From Hybos culiciformis (lineage: Eukaryota > Arthropoda > Insecta > Diptera > Hybotidae), in contig OZ023274.1 of NCBI GenBank assembly GCA_964007475.1, forward strand, positions 95,179,750 through 95,243,749: DNA of 64,000 nucleotides. The letters run 5' to 3'. Shown here piece after piece: positions 52,836-64,000 of this stretch. Each line of letters opens with the position of its first letter. Within the stretch, counting starts at the first letter, position 1. The notes under the pieces were generated by a model. It did no database searches and was not told the origin of the DNA. It saw only the letters and a list, made by a program, of their open reading frames with translations. The translations under genes and the position numbers were made by a program.

Positions 52836-55344
52836 GAAATGAAATTGTTAAAAATATGCAAACTTAAGAAAAAGTTTGTAAATTTTATTTAAATTATAAA
52901 CTTTTCAAAATAATGATTATTTAGAAACAGTATGTGATGAAAAAAATTGTCCATTAGCACTGAATTTAAATTAATTAATTTCATAAAATTTATAATATAA
53001 ATTATTATATAGATACATAAATTTTTGTATCAAACAAAAGGTGTTTACCCTTTCAATGGTATCTACAATAATTTATGTATATGATTTGTTTTCGCATTAC
53101 CTAAGTTTTATATATTGAATATGTTTAGGTATAAAAATATTAATTATATAATGTAAATAAATGTATTTAATTATTTTTTGGCTCAAACAGAGAGAGAAGT
53201 CGCAAAGAAAATAGAGGTCAGGTTCATAACTAGTTTATAGAAACGAATTAAGCAGAAGTTTGTAAAAACAAATAAAAAATATAACATTTATTAACTCTGA
53301 ATTTTTCCAATCAATTTTTGGCCCTTAAGATCAAATATAACAAGAAAACTTTAATGACATGAGTATTTCAATGAATCTGATTTTCAATATAATATATTAT
53401 TAAATATATATGTATAATTAATTATAAGTTCAAAAAATATAAATTTAATCATGATAATTATATAAATACAGGTAGAAATTAAGATATTTACAAAATTTCT
53501 GTGATACAGGAATATTACTTAATGAAATCTCGCCAAAAAAAAAAAATTGGGCTTATTAAATTGATAAAATGAAACATACGTTTATTTTTTAATTTTTTTA
53601 ATTTATATTGTAAATTTTAAATAATAAGTTTTTTTTTTTTACGTATATAACCGAATTTTAATGAATGATCTTTATTTTAGTGAGAAAAAACTTAATTATA
53701 ATTAATCTACTTAATGTATAACTATACTGTATATATGTATTCTATTAACTGCATAATTGTTAATATTGTTTACAATAAATTTTTTTTATGAAAAAAAAAA
53801 TTGTATTAAAAAATAAATTTAATTTAATTGGTCTATTATTTTTCAGATGGCCTCAATACTCTAAGAGCTTAAATAAGCTATGCCGTTCCTTCTAATATAC
53901 TTGAATGAACTGAACAGATGTTTCTAATATTAAATTTGGGAAACTCTATATTATTGACAAACAAAATTTAACTTTTTTAATAAAAAGACTACGGATTTCT
54001 AAACTATAGTTAAAAAAATTTACAAATATTTTTGTTGCAAATTCTGAACAAAATTAAATCATTTCTATTCTGTGCTTATTGAAACTTAAGTTTTCGAAAA
54101 TCTTATACAATTCTTGAGATTTTCTATGAAGAAAATAAAAATCGGTTCAAAATCAAAGTCAGCGTGATTTATTAACTGTTTGAGCATAAAATTTTAATCC
54201 AACAAGGTCCATTTGATACTTTTCATTTGGTCACGGTTGTAAATGAAAAATAAATTTTATTTTATTTTTTAAAGTTAAAATATTTTTCTATGTAAGAAAA
54301 AAATAAGAAAAAAGAATTTAAAATATTTTCTTTAAATTAAAGAAGTATAAATATTTCTCTAAATCATGACGTCTTTAAGTCAAAAGAACCATGAAATTTT
54401 ATTTGAAAATATTAATAATTGTTTTTCCGAAAATTTTCCGTTTGCAAATTTTTGTTTTATATAAATTAACTTCCTTTATTTATTTATATTTATTTTTTGT
54501 TTGAATAGATACATAAATTTTTAATTACATTTTTAATGGAAACTTATGGTTTATGAAAAAAAAAAACAAAACAATGACAAATTATTAAAATATTTATGTT
54601 AAAGGATTATAAGGTAACAATAATACATAGTTTCTTCGCATATTGACCGAAGTTATGTCATCTTTTTTTTAACTAATTTAATTTGGATCGAAGAGGAAAA
54701 TTCTCTTGAACTCTGGTTCGATTCGAAAGCAACTAATTGAAGTTTATAGTATAAAAATATATAGATTTCAAACTACCTTATGTAAAAGATTTTGTATTAA
54801 ATTAGTTGCATTAAGATTAAGACTTCTACAGAGTTTTTTTTTTGTTAAAAGAAAACATAAAATTTTAAATTTTTAAAAAAAAATTGAGACCACCAACATG
54901 AAACTAGGTTTTTCTGCAAAGTACCACCCTTTAGGTAAAGATTTGTTTAAAGCTTTATCTTAATAAATTATTATTATAAATTTAATATTCATAAATTCCA
55001 ATTATGTTTACTCTATGCTTCCCCTATAAAAAGTTATGTACACAATAACCAAATTCAAATATAATAATCATTTACAACAAAAAGGTGTTAAATGTGCGCG
55101 CACTACACAATAAAAGGAAAAAACCTATAAAAACGATGAAAATTCAAAATAAATATTTAGTTAATAATTGGAAAAGGATCAACAGGTCACTAAAAAAATA
55201 AACGTTAGAAATTATATTAAAGCTAACTAAATAAAATCTGACTTAAAAATTTGGCAAAAAAAGGAATATTAAATTTGATAATCAAAATGAAAAAAAATAT
55301 TTAAGTGATTAAGAAAATTTTTTTAATTTTTATTAAATTCTAAA
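52836..55344. other. Intergenic AT-rich stretch
   Basis: It holds the 3' UTR of the second sugar transporter and the upstream region of the secreted-protein gene. No coding exon, RNA gene or repeat was recognised. A B-box-like GGTTCGATTCG at about 54716 lacks the rest of a tRNA. Confidence 0.45.
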
Positions 55345-58300
55345 ATGATTCTAACACCAAAATTTATTTTCCTTTTTTTTATAATACTGCAAGGTAAATA
55401 GAAAACTCAAAATTTTGGAAAAATAATTAAGAACTTTAATTAAACTGCATAATTTTTTGTTATTTAAATAAATTGGTAAATAAAAAAAGAAAATAAAAAT
55501 GAGTTAAATGGAAATAAAGAAAATTTAGCAAATTTTATTTTATAGTTAAACATGATTTATTTTATTTTTTTTTTTTCATTTTAGACGTAGTACTTTATAA
55601 GACTATATAAGACTGAATTAAGTCAAAATACTATATTAAGACTGAATTAAGACTAAGTGTTTAAAGTGTATTACAAAATTCAAATATTTTCAGTGAATAT
55701 TTAATCTAGCGAACGAAGAAATGTATATTTTATATTACTTCAGAACACAATACTTTAATTCCGGATTGAACCAAACTAACTAAGCAAACTTCAAATAAAA
55801 CATATTTTTCACACCTATACATAATTTTAAACACAAAATGTACATGTCAGTTCAAAATTTTTAACTAAAACTTAGCGGACATAGAAAAATAAAATGAATA
55901 ATTGCAAAAATTTTGCTTTATGCAATATCTATTTGCACTTATATTGAAAGCAAAAATTTAATAAAATTTGTATCTTAGAATATGACTTCTAATTGTATAC
56001 AGTATAGTATAAATTTTCAATCGACACTATTTTTTTTTTATTAAAAATATCAATAGAATTTTTTAAAATTAAATTATATATACAAAGTGCTAAAGATTGA
56101 TTGCATTTGTCTATAAATTTTTTTTTATTTATTAAAGAAAGAATGCATTCATTTTTATGACATCACATCTTAAAGAAACAATTTTTTGTTCTTAGTTTTT
56201 GAAGATTATCAAGACAAAATTCAATGCATATTTATTCTTACCTTTTGGAACTTTGTTAGAACATGAAATCGAATTAGTCTGCATCAGTTAAATAGCAAGT
56301 TGCCATTTTGACCGAAAAAATAAAAATTTACAAGAAAAGGAAATAAATACTGACAAAGATTAATGTAGGAAAAAGTCCTTAAAACGTGATAGACAGAAAA
56401 TATGGTCTTTGTAGCTTCCGCTTTCAATATTGTATGTTTGTATACTATCAAATAAAATTGAAAAAAACTCTTTAACAAAAAAACAGTTTTCTTTTGGGCT
56501 TTTAATTTTCAATTGAACGAATCGATTATTTATTTATTTAATAATAATTTATTTTGCTTGAAGTCATAATATTCGTTCTATCAAAAAAAATGTATTAAAA
56601 AAATTAATGTAAATATTTATTTTTATAATTTTTAAACTTTTTCAAAAATGTCCTTTAATCATAGAACACTTTTTTTGTTTTTATTTGATTTAGGTTGAAA
56701 TCATATTAAGGTAGAAAATTTTATATAAGTATATATATAAATTAATAATGAATAAAATATTTATGGCGAAAAAAATTTCAGTTCCTGATTGAAAGAAATA
56801 TAAAATCTACAAAAAAATTAAAAAGAAAAATAAGATCAAAGCACCTACAACAGTATAGAATTAAATTGAATTCAAAATTGTGGAAAAATTTCCATTAATA
56901 AAATAAAAACATAATTATGAAAGCTAATACATTAATGAAACATATACATAAAAATTCCAAAACTTTTTATTAATATAATGTTGGCAAATGAATAATAATA
57001 ATAATCAGCAACATTTAGTATATAGAAACATTATTAAGTAACTTGTCGCTATACATATTTCAGAAAACTTATAATTCACTGCTTATATGTTGTCACCATC
57101 TCCAATATACATAATTTATAGATATCTTAATGTTGAAAACATCGGAAATCTTCAAGAATAATAAATTTAGGAAATTTACGAAGTCAAATTTTTCCAAATT
57201 AAAATTAAACGATTCAATACTTTTTACATCACTTATACTATACTAGGTGTAGTTAAATCATCGAATACGACGATGCTTAGTTGTAGATTTTACAGCCATT
57301 GAAATTGTTTATCTGAGATAAAGAAATTGTAACAAAATAAATATGATTTTTTTTGTTATTTCCAGCTTCAACATTCTGCACTGCACAAAATTATAATCGT
57401 GATGGTTACAATAACGATAATGGTATAGAAAGATTTTTGATTAAAAAAATACATATTATGTAAAATAAAATATTTAAATTCACGTTCTATATCGACTAAA
57501 AAACAAAAACTAAATTTTTCTTTGGATAGTATCGGCATTGGATTCTTGTCTGAATAGAATATAGGTGAAACATTATGTCATAGAGAAACACTAGATTTAA
57601 AAATATTTATAAGATTTCATGACTTAAATAAAACCTGAAGGATTCAAGAAATTATATTAAAATTTAAAAATTTTGAAATCATTTATAATATAATTCAAGA
57701 AATTTTTTATCCAAGAATACGAGAGAAATTCAGAAGCTTTTATTTCGAAATTTTCATAGAAAGTTTGATAAAAATTAGAAAAGATTATAAAACTTTTGGG
57801 CTATTATTTCTGACTGTGATTTGATAATATGTTGACTAAGAACGAAAAAAACCAAAAATATTTTGATTCTATATAAATTATTCCTTTTTTTTTTTTTTTT
57901 CTATTGAACTAGACGAATTACAAACATTTTACAATATCAAAAATTTATTATCAACAACAAGTACTTATCAAAACCAACAATATCCAATTGAAGAAAAGAA
58001 TAAAAAAGAAAATCTACTAGATGAACCGGACGAAATAATAGATTATGATTTTGATAATAAAAATTTTCTTATGCCAGAATTTGATTTCAATGAAAATGTT
58101 AAAAATCCGAAAAGATTATTATTATTAAATGATTTAAAAAAATGTTGTTCGAATGATGTGAAAAAAGTTGAAGAAAATTCTCAATCAGTTTTAATGAATT
58201 TTAAGAATCGTAATTTTAATGAAATATTAAAAGAATCAATAATTCCGGAAATATTATATTATAAAAGAAAATTACCAAAGCAAAATATTTTGGAAGGAAA

Positions 58301-58986
58301 TAAATTAAGGCAAAATATTGAAAAATCTGAATTGGATGAGGAAAATTCAGTTGAACATTATGAAAATCAAAATATTGAAGAAATTGAAAATTTTGTGAAA
58401 AATAAAAAAAGAAATGGTTTGAAGACATTTAAAAGGCAAAAATTAAAAGCTCATGCCGCCAAATTTATTCCTTCAGTTAGTGTTGGTGAGTTACACGGTA
58501 CGAACTAAGAATCTCTTAACACTGCACTATTATACATTCTACTATATAATAAAATTTTATTTAAAATCTTTACAACTCATATAAAATTCCTCGATCCTCG
58601 ACCAGAATTAATTTAAAAAAAAAATTATAGCACTTGGGTTTAATTTAAACGAAAAAAAAAATAATGATTTTTATATTTCAGGTGCTTTTTCAAACTTACA
58701 GGATTTTTTCAACGATCTAAAAGATAATATTAAAATCATGGAAAACAATGAATTAACGGAAGGAGAGACGAAACTTTTAGAAGGTGACGAACATCCGATT
58801 TCAATGTTAAGAAAAGAATTTAATACAGCAGATGCTAAGCCACATAGAACTAAAGAATTTTTACATGCAATAAGAAGTTATAAACCTTCGCACAGGGTTA
58901 GAGCTCTTGTTTCAATGAATCCTGAAGGTTATCATGGTTCGCATTTTCTTGATCCTAATTACATGTGGGTTGGCCTTGGAAAATAA
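55345..58986 (+). CDS. Secreted prohormone-like protein with C-terminal Gly-Lys amidation signal (unrecognised family)
   Basis: Four exons join in frame: 55345-55393, 57366-57422, 57913-58485 and 58682-58986 (327 residues; introns of 1972, 490 and 196 bp, all phase 1). Residues 1-23 form a signal peptide (MILTPKFIFLFFIILQ, then AxTFCTA, cleavage likely before QN), so the product enters the secretory pathway. The middle (about 36-226) is acidic, Asn/Lys-rich and low in complexity. It contains a CC pair and possible dibasic convertase sites (PKR, YKRK, NKKR, FKR). The last ~70 residues are more complex and end YHGSHFLDPNYMWVGLGK at the stop. After removal of Lys, the Gly could give a Leu-amide. 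Cleavage after HRVR would release a ~24-residue peptide. I do not recognise the family; insect parathyroid-hormone-like or another orphan neuropeptide precursor is conceivable. A poly-A signal AATAAA lies at 59111. Confidence 0.72.
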
Positions 58987-59789
58987 ATTGATGGATAATT
59001 TTTTTTAATATTATTTTACCTACAACGAATGTAATTCCCAATAAGTACTAAATATTGTATAAATGTATAATGAATAATTGCTAAATATATGAATAATTGC
59101 ATAATATATAAATAAAATATATAATTAATTGTTTATAATTTTTTGAAGTTAAAAATTTCTTTAGGCGCATTACAATAATTTCTAATGATTATTTGCCTTA
59201 TTGGTTCCGGAAGTTTTCGAAGTGCCAGGTATAATCGGTTGTGAAAAGTCACATTCTCATTCGTAAAACTCAAAATCAACCTGCGATTTTTTTTCTAACA
59301 TTTGAAAGTATGAAATCAGTCACGACTGTTTTTTTTAAATTAAAATATGCTTAGAAGTTAGTTTCTCTGTTCCATATAGGGAAATGGTTTGATTAAATTT
59401 TCTGTTGAGAAGTGTCTCAATTAACTGAGAGATTCAATTTAATCACATAAATAACTTATTTTGACAAAAGTAAGTAAAAAATTATATTTTTTTTAATTTT
59501 TTAATAAAAAATTTTTTGATATAAAATTATTTCAAATTGAAGGACATTGTATATATAAGAAGAACAAAAATTAATGGCAGTTTAACTGCTCACTGCTTGA
59601 AAAACTTAATTTAAAGATTTAGTTAAAGCTTTTAACGCTCCCTTAGCGACAGTATCGGTAAAAAGAAACCTTTTGCCAAAAAGCTCAAAGCTTATTATAT
59701 ATTCTATATTGGCCAAACAAAAATTGTTATTTGAGAATTTTTTTTATACGAATTTAATGGGTATACAGTTTTCTTTTGATTTATCTTTT

Positions 59790-60260
59790 TTCAATTAAAT
59801 TTATTCTATAATTTTAAAAGATTGTGCTCTGTTGGGATTTTTAAAGAGGACTACCAGTATTTTTAGAGATCCTTATATAGTGTTTTTGTATCTCTGGTCA
59901 GGTCGCAATTGGAATTTGCAACTATTATACCTTGTTTTCAGGCTGTTCAGAAAATTTTCTATTAAGAACATATAGATACGCTAAGATTCATCAATTTTAA
60001 TAATAATACCTACATATTTTGAAAAATCCAATTCGATTAATTTTGAATCGCTTTAAATGAGGAGAACAATAAAATGTTTAGATTTCTTGATGAGTCATAT
60101 TGTAAGTCCTGATCTATATTAGAGTCTACCGCCAACAAAATTTATTATGCCATATATGTTGGATTTTTTTACAAAAATTTATTTCGCAAAATTTATTTAT
60201 TTTAATTCACAGTTGCCCGTTTGAACAACTTTCTCTCTCATTAGTCATTCATGTTGAACA
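59790..60260 (+). pseudogene. Decayed non-LTR retrotransposon (LINE) reverse-transcriptase C-terminal remnant
   Basis: Fragments in shifting frames follow the order seen in Jockey/CR1-like elements. CALLGFLKRTTSIFRDPY (from about 59823) corresponds to A-x-x-x-LGFIxRxxxxFxDPY. LVRSQLEFATIIPCFQ (from 59894) corresponds to LVRPxLEYAxxVWxP. INFESL...MRRTIKCLDFL (about 60034-60090) corresponds to LxxLxxRRxxxDxxFxxxIL. ARLNNFLSH lies near 60211. Stops and at least two frameshifts break it. The upstream palm domain with the catalytic FADD motif is not recognisable. No tail or target duplication could be fixed. It is dead and clearly older than the minus-strand LINE piece near 26.7 kb. Confidence 0.62.
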
Positions 60261-63200
60261 ATTTTTTTTGTTTATCTAAATTCTAACCTAACCCAATCGA
60301 ATAATATAACTTTCAGTCAAACAATTCTGAGTTTTTTTGTTTTTGACATTTTAATAAGAGTATAACTTGAATTTTAAGATAAAAACAAAATTATGACATT
60401 TCTACTGCTTACACAATATAGATTTAAGTGTATTTTAAAATCATTTCACTCATTTTTATGTTGTGTCGTTCATCATTTTTTTGTTATTTATTTTTGTTTT
60501 TTTCATTATTTTATAACTCACGGGAAATTTTTCCCCTGTTTTTAAAACATATAAAAAAAATTTCTTTATCATTAAAAAAAAAAAAAACGCACAACTTGCA
60601 AAAAATTTATTGAATTTCATTTTGAGTCTTTAGCTAACCGAGAATGAGGGAAGTTAACGTTTTGTCGTGTTTTTAATTAAAAAAATAAATAAATAATAAA
60701 AAAAAATCTATTAATTTTTTTTCTTATTCACAAAAAAAAAGCACAATAATTTTTTTTGTTGTTAATAAAAATATGTGTCACGCTTAATTTGAAAAGCTTA
60801 ATAGCAGCAGCACATTATTAAAATTTTGTCAAAAAAAAAAAAACAAATGAAAATAAAAATCTAATTAAAATTTTTTTTTTATCAAAAATTTAAAACTTAG
60901 AAATATTTTTATTTAAATAAAAAATCAAAATAAAAAAAAAAAAAAATTTGTGAACCAGAATTGAATTCAAATTTGAAAGAAAAGAAAACAAAATTCCTCT
61001 CTTTCTCATTTTTCAAAATATTGTTTTTTTTTCTTCAACAACTTAGATAGTGTAACTCAAAAATTTATTTTGTTATTAAATTTTTTTTTTATACCTAAAA
61101 ATACGAATTTTTTGTTGCAACTTTTTCTTGTTTGTTGTTTGTTGTTCCCTAACCCCATGCAAATTTTGTCAAATCAAATCCAGTATAAAATTAAACATAA
61201 AAATTAATCAAAATTATTGTATTTATAGGTACTTTATTAAAATTTCATATTATTATTCCATAAAAAAAAATTCATCACAGCAAAATTTTATTTTTTGTTT
61301 TTGTTTTGCAAACTAGTGTTTGTTGTTGCTTTATGTTCTTGTTGTTAAATGAATAGAGATTTTTGTATATTTTGCTGCTGAAAAAAAATTTCCTACTACC
61401 AAATACAATATTTTCCCTTTTTTTTAATTTTTTTTCATCTGAAAATCGAAAAAGCAAAAAAAAATTTTTTTTATTTTGAAACTGTGTCAAAAGGATACAA
61501 AATAAAGAAATATGAAAAAAAATCATCATTTCATCTTTTTCAGTATATAAAAAAAAAAAGAAATTAGAAATTTTTTAAAATAAATTTTTAAAGAATAATT
61601 TATATTCCAAATAAAATATTTAAAATTAATGTGAACATAATTTGAATTTTATTTAAAATAAATATTAAAAAAGAAACCCTTTTTTTTTGGTATTCCAAAC
61701 AAAATAATTTTTTATTAAATTAATTTGAAAAAAAAAATTTTTTTTTTTTGAAAAAAATAAGTAAATAAAAAGGATTTTTGAATAAAAAAAAAAATGACAA
61801 CTGATTTATTGTTTCCAAAAATAGCAGATTGCTCCTATGTTTCCTGTTATTGGTAAGTGGAAAAAAATTTAAATTTGTCGGCATTTAAAAAAAAAAAAAA
61901 TAAAATTTGAAATACTCTTAACATAAATATTGTTTTTAATAAAAAAGAACCAAGAGGCCGTCCTACTTTGCTTCCTATATATATAAATATATATTGGCCT
62001 AAGCCGTTTTCCCAATAAGCAAGTGACACCCAACTAGGTACCTAGATATTGAGATTTATGTATTAAATATTAGAACATTTTTAAATTTAACACTAAATCG
62101 TCGGTTTTTAGTCTTGGCTTGAATGATCACATAATTTGGATTTACGGAGGATTTAATCGATTTAATTTAACGTAATAAAGTAATTATTCATATTGACGAC
62201 ATCTATACATTACTTTTATCTATATCAATTTACAAGATCCCGTACGAATTGTTAATTTTCAATGGTCTAGGCAGGGAAACAACACTATACATTATTGCTC
62301 AATCAAAGCTAAACGAAGTATTAATAACTATAATAACAACCTAATAGTAGATGTTGATGATCAGACTTTCATTTTCAGTGTTAAATTAATATGTACTCAT
62401 TTGTATTTGATATGTTTTATTAACATTATGGCTTATCTATTTTTAATCAAATTATCGCCTACATTTTTCTTTCATTGTTTTCTAACCTTTTACAAAGACC
62501 TGAAGTAGTTCTAAAGCTACGAACAAAATAATATATTGCCGGTAGATTTATTTATTTAATCTTTAAAAAGAAAAAACGCATCAAATGTATATTTAACCTC
62601 TATAAGCTTTAAGTATATATAGTTAAGTATATATATATAAGTAATTAATTTTTCAATTTCTGTAGTAAACAGAACCTCACTAATTCCATAGTTTTTATTT
62701 TAATAATAAATTCTTTTTCACTATCCTAGTTTTTTTTCGCATGATCTGATTCAATATTTTCTTGTTAAAAAAGTTATTCTGATTCCGTATAAAAATATAA
62801 AATTCATATTGATGTGAAAATTATTTCCAGCGCAGTTAGAAAATACAAAAAACATAAAACATAAAACATATTTTGTTTGAATGCAAAAAAAATATTAAAA
62901 ATGCAAACAATAGAGCAAAAAAAAAATATAGGATTTTTCCTTTTTATTTTATCTATAATATTCTCGATAATATCAGAGATAGTGAAATTTCAATTATTAT
63001 TCAATTTGAATAGCTGATGTTATAGTTCTTTTAAAATTCTTATCTAAAAAAAAAAAGGAAATAAAAAAATTAAATAAAAAACATTTCCAATGAAAATATA
63101 CCCTATTATAATATTCCAAATAAAAATCATAAATAATTCAGATATAGAATATTATATATATAACGTATATATATACAAACATGTCTATAAAGTATTAGTT

Positions 63201-63596
63201 GAGAACGAGGTTAAGTATTTTTTTTTTTTAACAGACAGATAAATTGGATTATTTAAACAATAAAAACAGAAGAACCGTGTATTGTTTAATTTTTATTTAT
63301 ATTAGATATTAAATTTTGGAATACATAGGTCTTAGTACTTTATAACTATACTTAACTATGTACATACACAATGAAAAAAAAAAAGTTCGCTGTAAAATCA
63401 CCCATTAAATATAGCAGAAATCTGTATTATTTTCTTGTAATAACTATTTGCTAAAAATCTTGCATTTACTATCAAATATATGATTACTCGAACAAAAAAG
63501 TATAGCAAATGTATTGTAGCAAAATTTGCTACTCAAAAGTTATAATTTTTATTAGATTTTTCTAGCGAAAAATATTTTTTTGTACAATATGAATTT
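60261..63596. other. Gene-free, homopolymer-rich stretch
   Basis: No coding exon was recognised. Positions 60.4-61.8 kb are very dense in A and T runs with occasional GC-richer words (for example GGGAAGTTAACGTTTTGTCGTG at about 60649), resembling the sequence around the candidate leader exon at 44.45 kb. This could be the promoter side of a gene beyond the window, but nothing proves it. Confidence 0.35.
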
Positions 63597-63760
63597 CTGA
63601 AATTTTTATGACAAATATTGCTATAATCATATGAACAGATATAGAAAAACTATTAACTAGCTATTTTTCGCTAACATCATCCATTAGTTCGATTTGACCT
63701 ATGTACATAGAACAGGTTGTACAAAAATTATAGCTGCGCCAGCCGTCTGTTTTCTCAGTG
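63597..63760 (-). repeat. Dispersed repeat, copy 2
   Basis: This is the reverse complement of the block at 45253-45428: 32 bases are identical at 63597-63628, GTTCGATTTGAC lies in the middle and CTCAGT at the far end. The minus-strand open frame at 63661-63999 overlaps it and takes its only complex segment (TEKTDGWRSYNF...) from the repeat, so it is not treated as a gene. Confidence 0.65.
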
Positions 63761-64000
63761 CATATAATTACTCTTTTAATCTTTACCAACAACATAACCT
63801 TATTATGTTTCGAATATTTTAAACATGATTTTAAAATATTATTGTTCAACATTCTTTCCTTCTTGAATACATAAAAATATTTTTCTACAAACACTTTCTT
63901 TATATATAAATAAATTGTTGTGGAGATTTTTAATTTTTTTTTTATTTCCATCATTTTTACCTTAAATAAAGAATAAAATTTGTTGCAAAAAAATATCAAA

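Noticed and set aside
63661..63999. 112-codon minus-strand open frame at the window end
   Set aside because: It is low-complexity Lys/Ile/Phe except for a part that falls in a dispersed repeat; no domain was recognised.

Overview
The window is nuclear DNA from an insect. It is extremely AT-rich and full of homopolymer runs. Its genes are split by short GT-AG introns, and they encode arthropod-type membrane transporters and a secreted protein. It carries several hAT-type DNA transposon derivatives and decayed non-LTR retrotransposon pieces. The order of insect cannot be fixed from the sequence alone. No bacterial, viral, tRNA, rRNA or CRISPR feature was recognised. All four genes found lie on the + strand.

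Layout. Positions 145-1442 hold the last three coding exons of an SLC6-family sodium-coupled (nutrient amino acid type) transporter whose 5' part lies outside the window. A gene-poor stretch of about 35 kb follows. It contains three non-autonomous hAT elements, each with a perfect 8-bp target-site duplication (3750-4488, 8133-8457, 15263-15737), a small inverted-repeat element (23088-23364) and a 5'-truncated LINE tail on the minus strand (26553-26996). Positions 37028-39072 and 50438-52835 hold two five-exon facilitated trehalose/sugar transporter-like genes (SLC2/MFS). Their exon lengths and intron phases match, so they are tandem duplicates. Between them is a repeat-rich patch (45.2-47.3 kb) with a foldback-like element, a 29-bp-arm perfect hairpin and two dispersed repeat copies. 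A plausible TATA-less Inr+DPE promoter with a leader exon for the second gene lies near 44.45 kb. Positions 55345-58986 encode a 327-residue secreted protein in four exons. It ends in an aromatic/His-rich segment closed by Gly-Lys, like a neuropeptide or prohormone precursor with an amidation signal. A decayed LINE reverse-transcriptase tail (+ strand, about 59.8-60.25 kb) and AT-rich sequence complete the window.

The best candidates for new biology are the unrecognised secreted prohormone-like gene, the sugar-transporter pair with both classical sugar-contact positions (Asn and Trp) replaced by Phe, and the foldback/hairpin cluster between those two genes.
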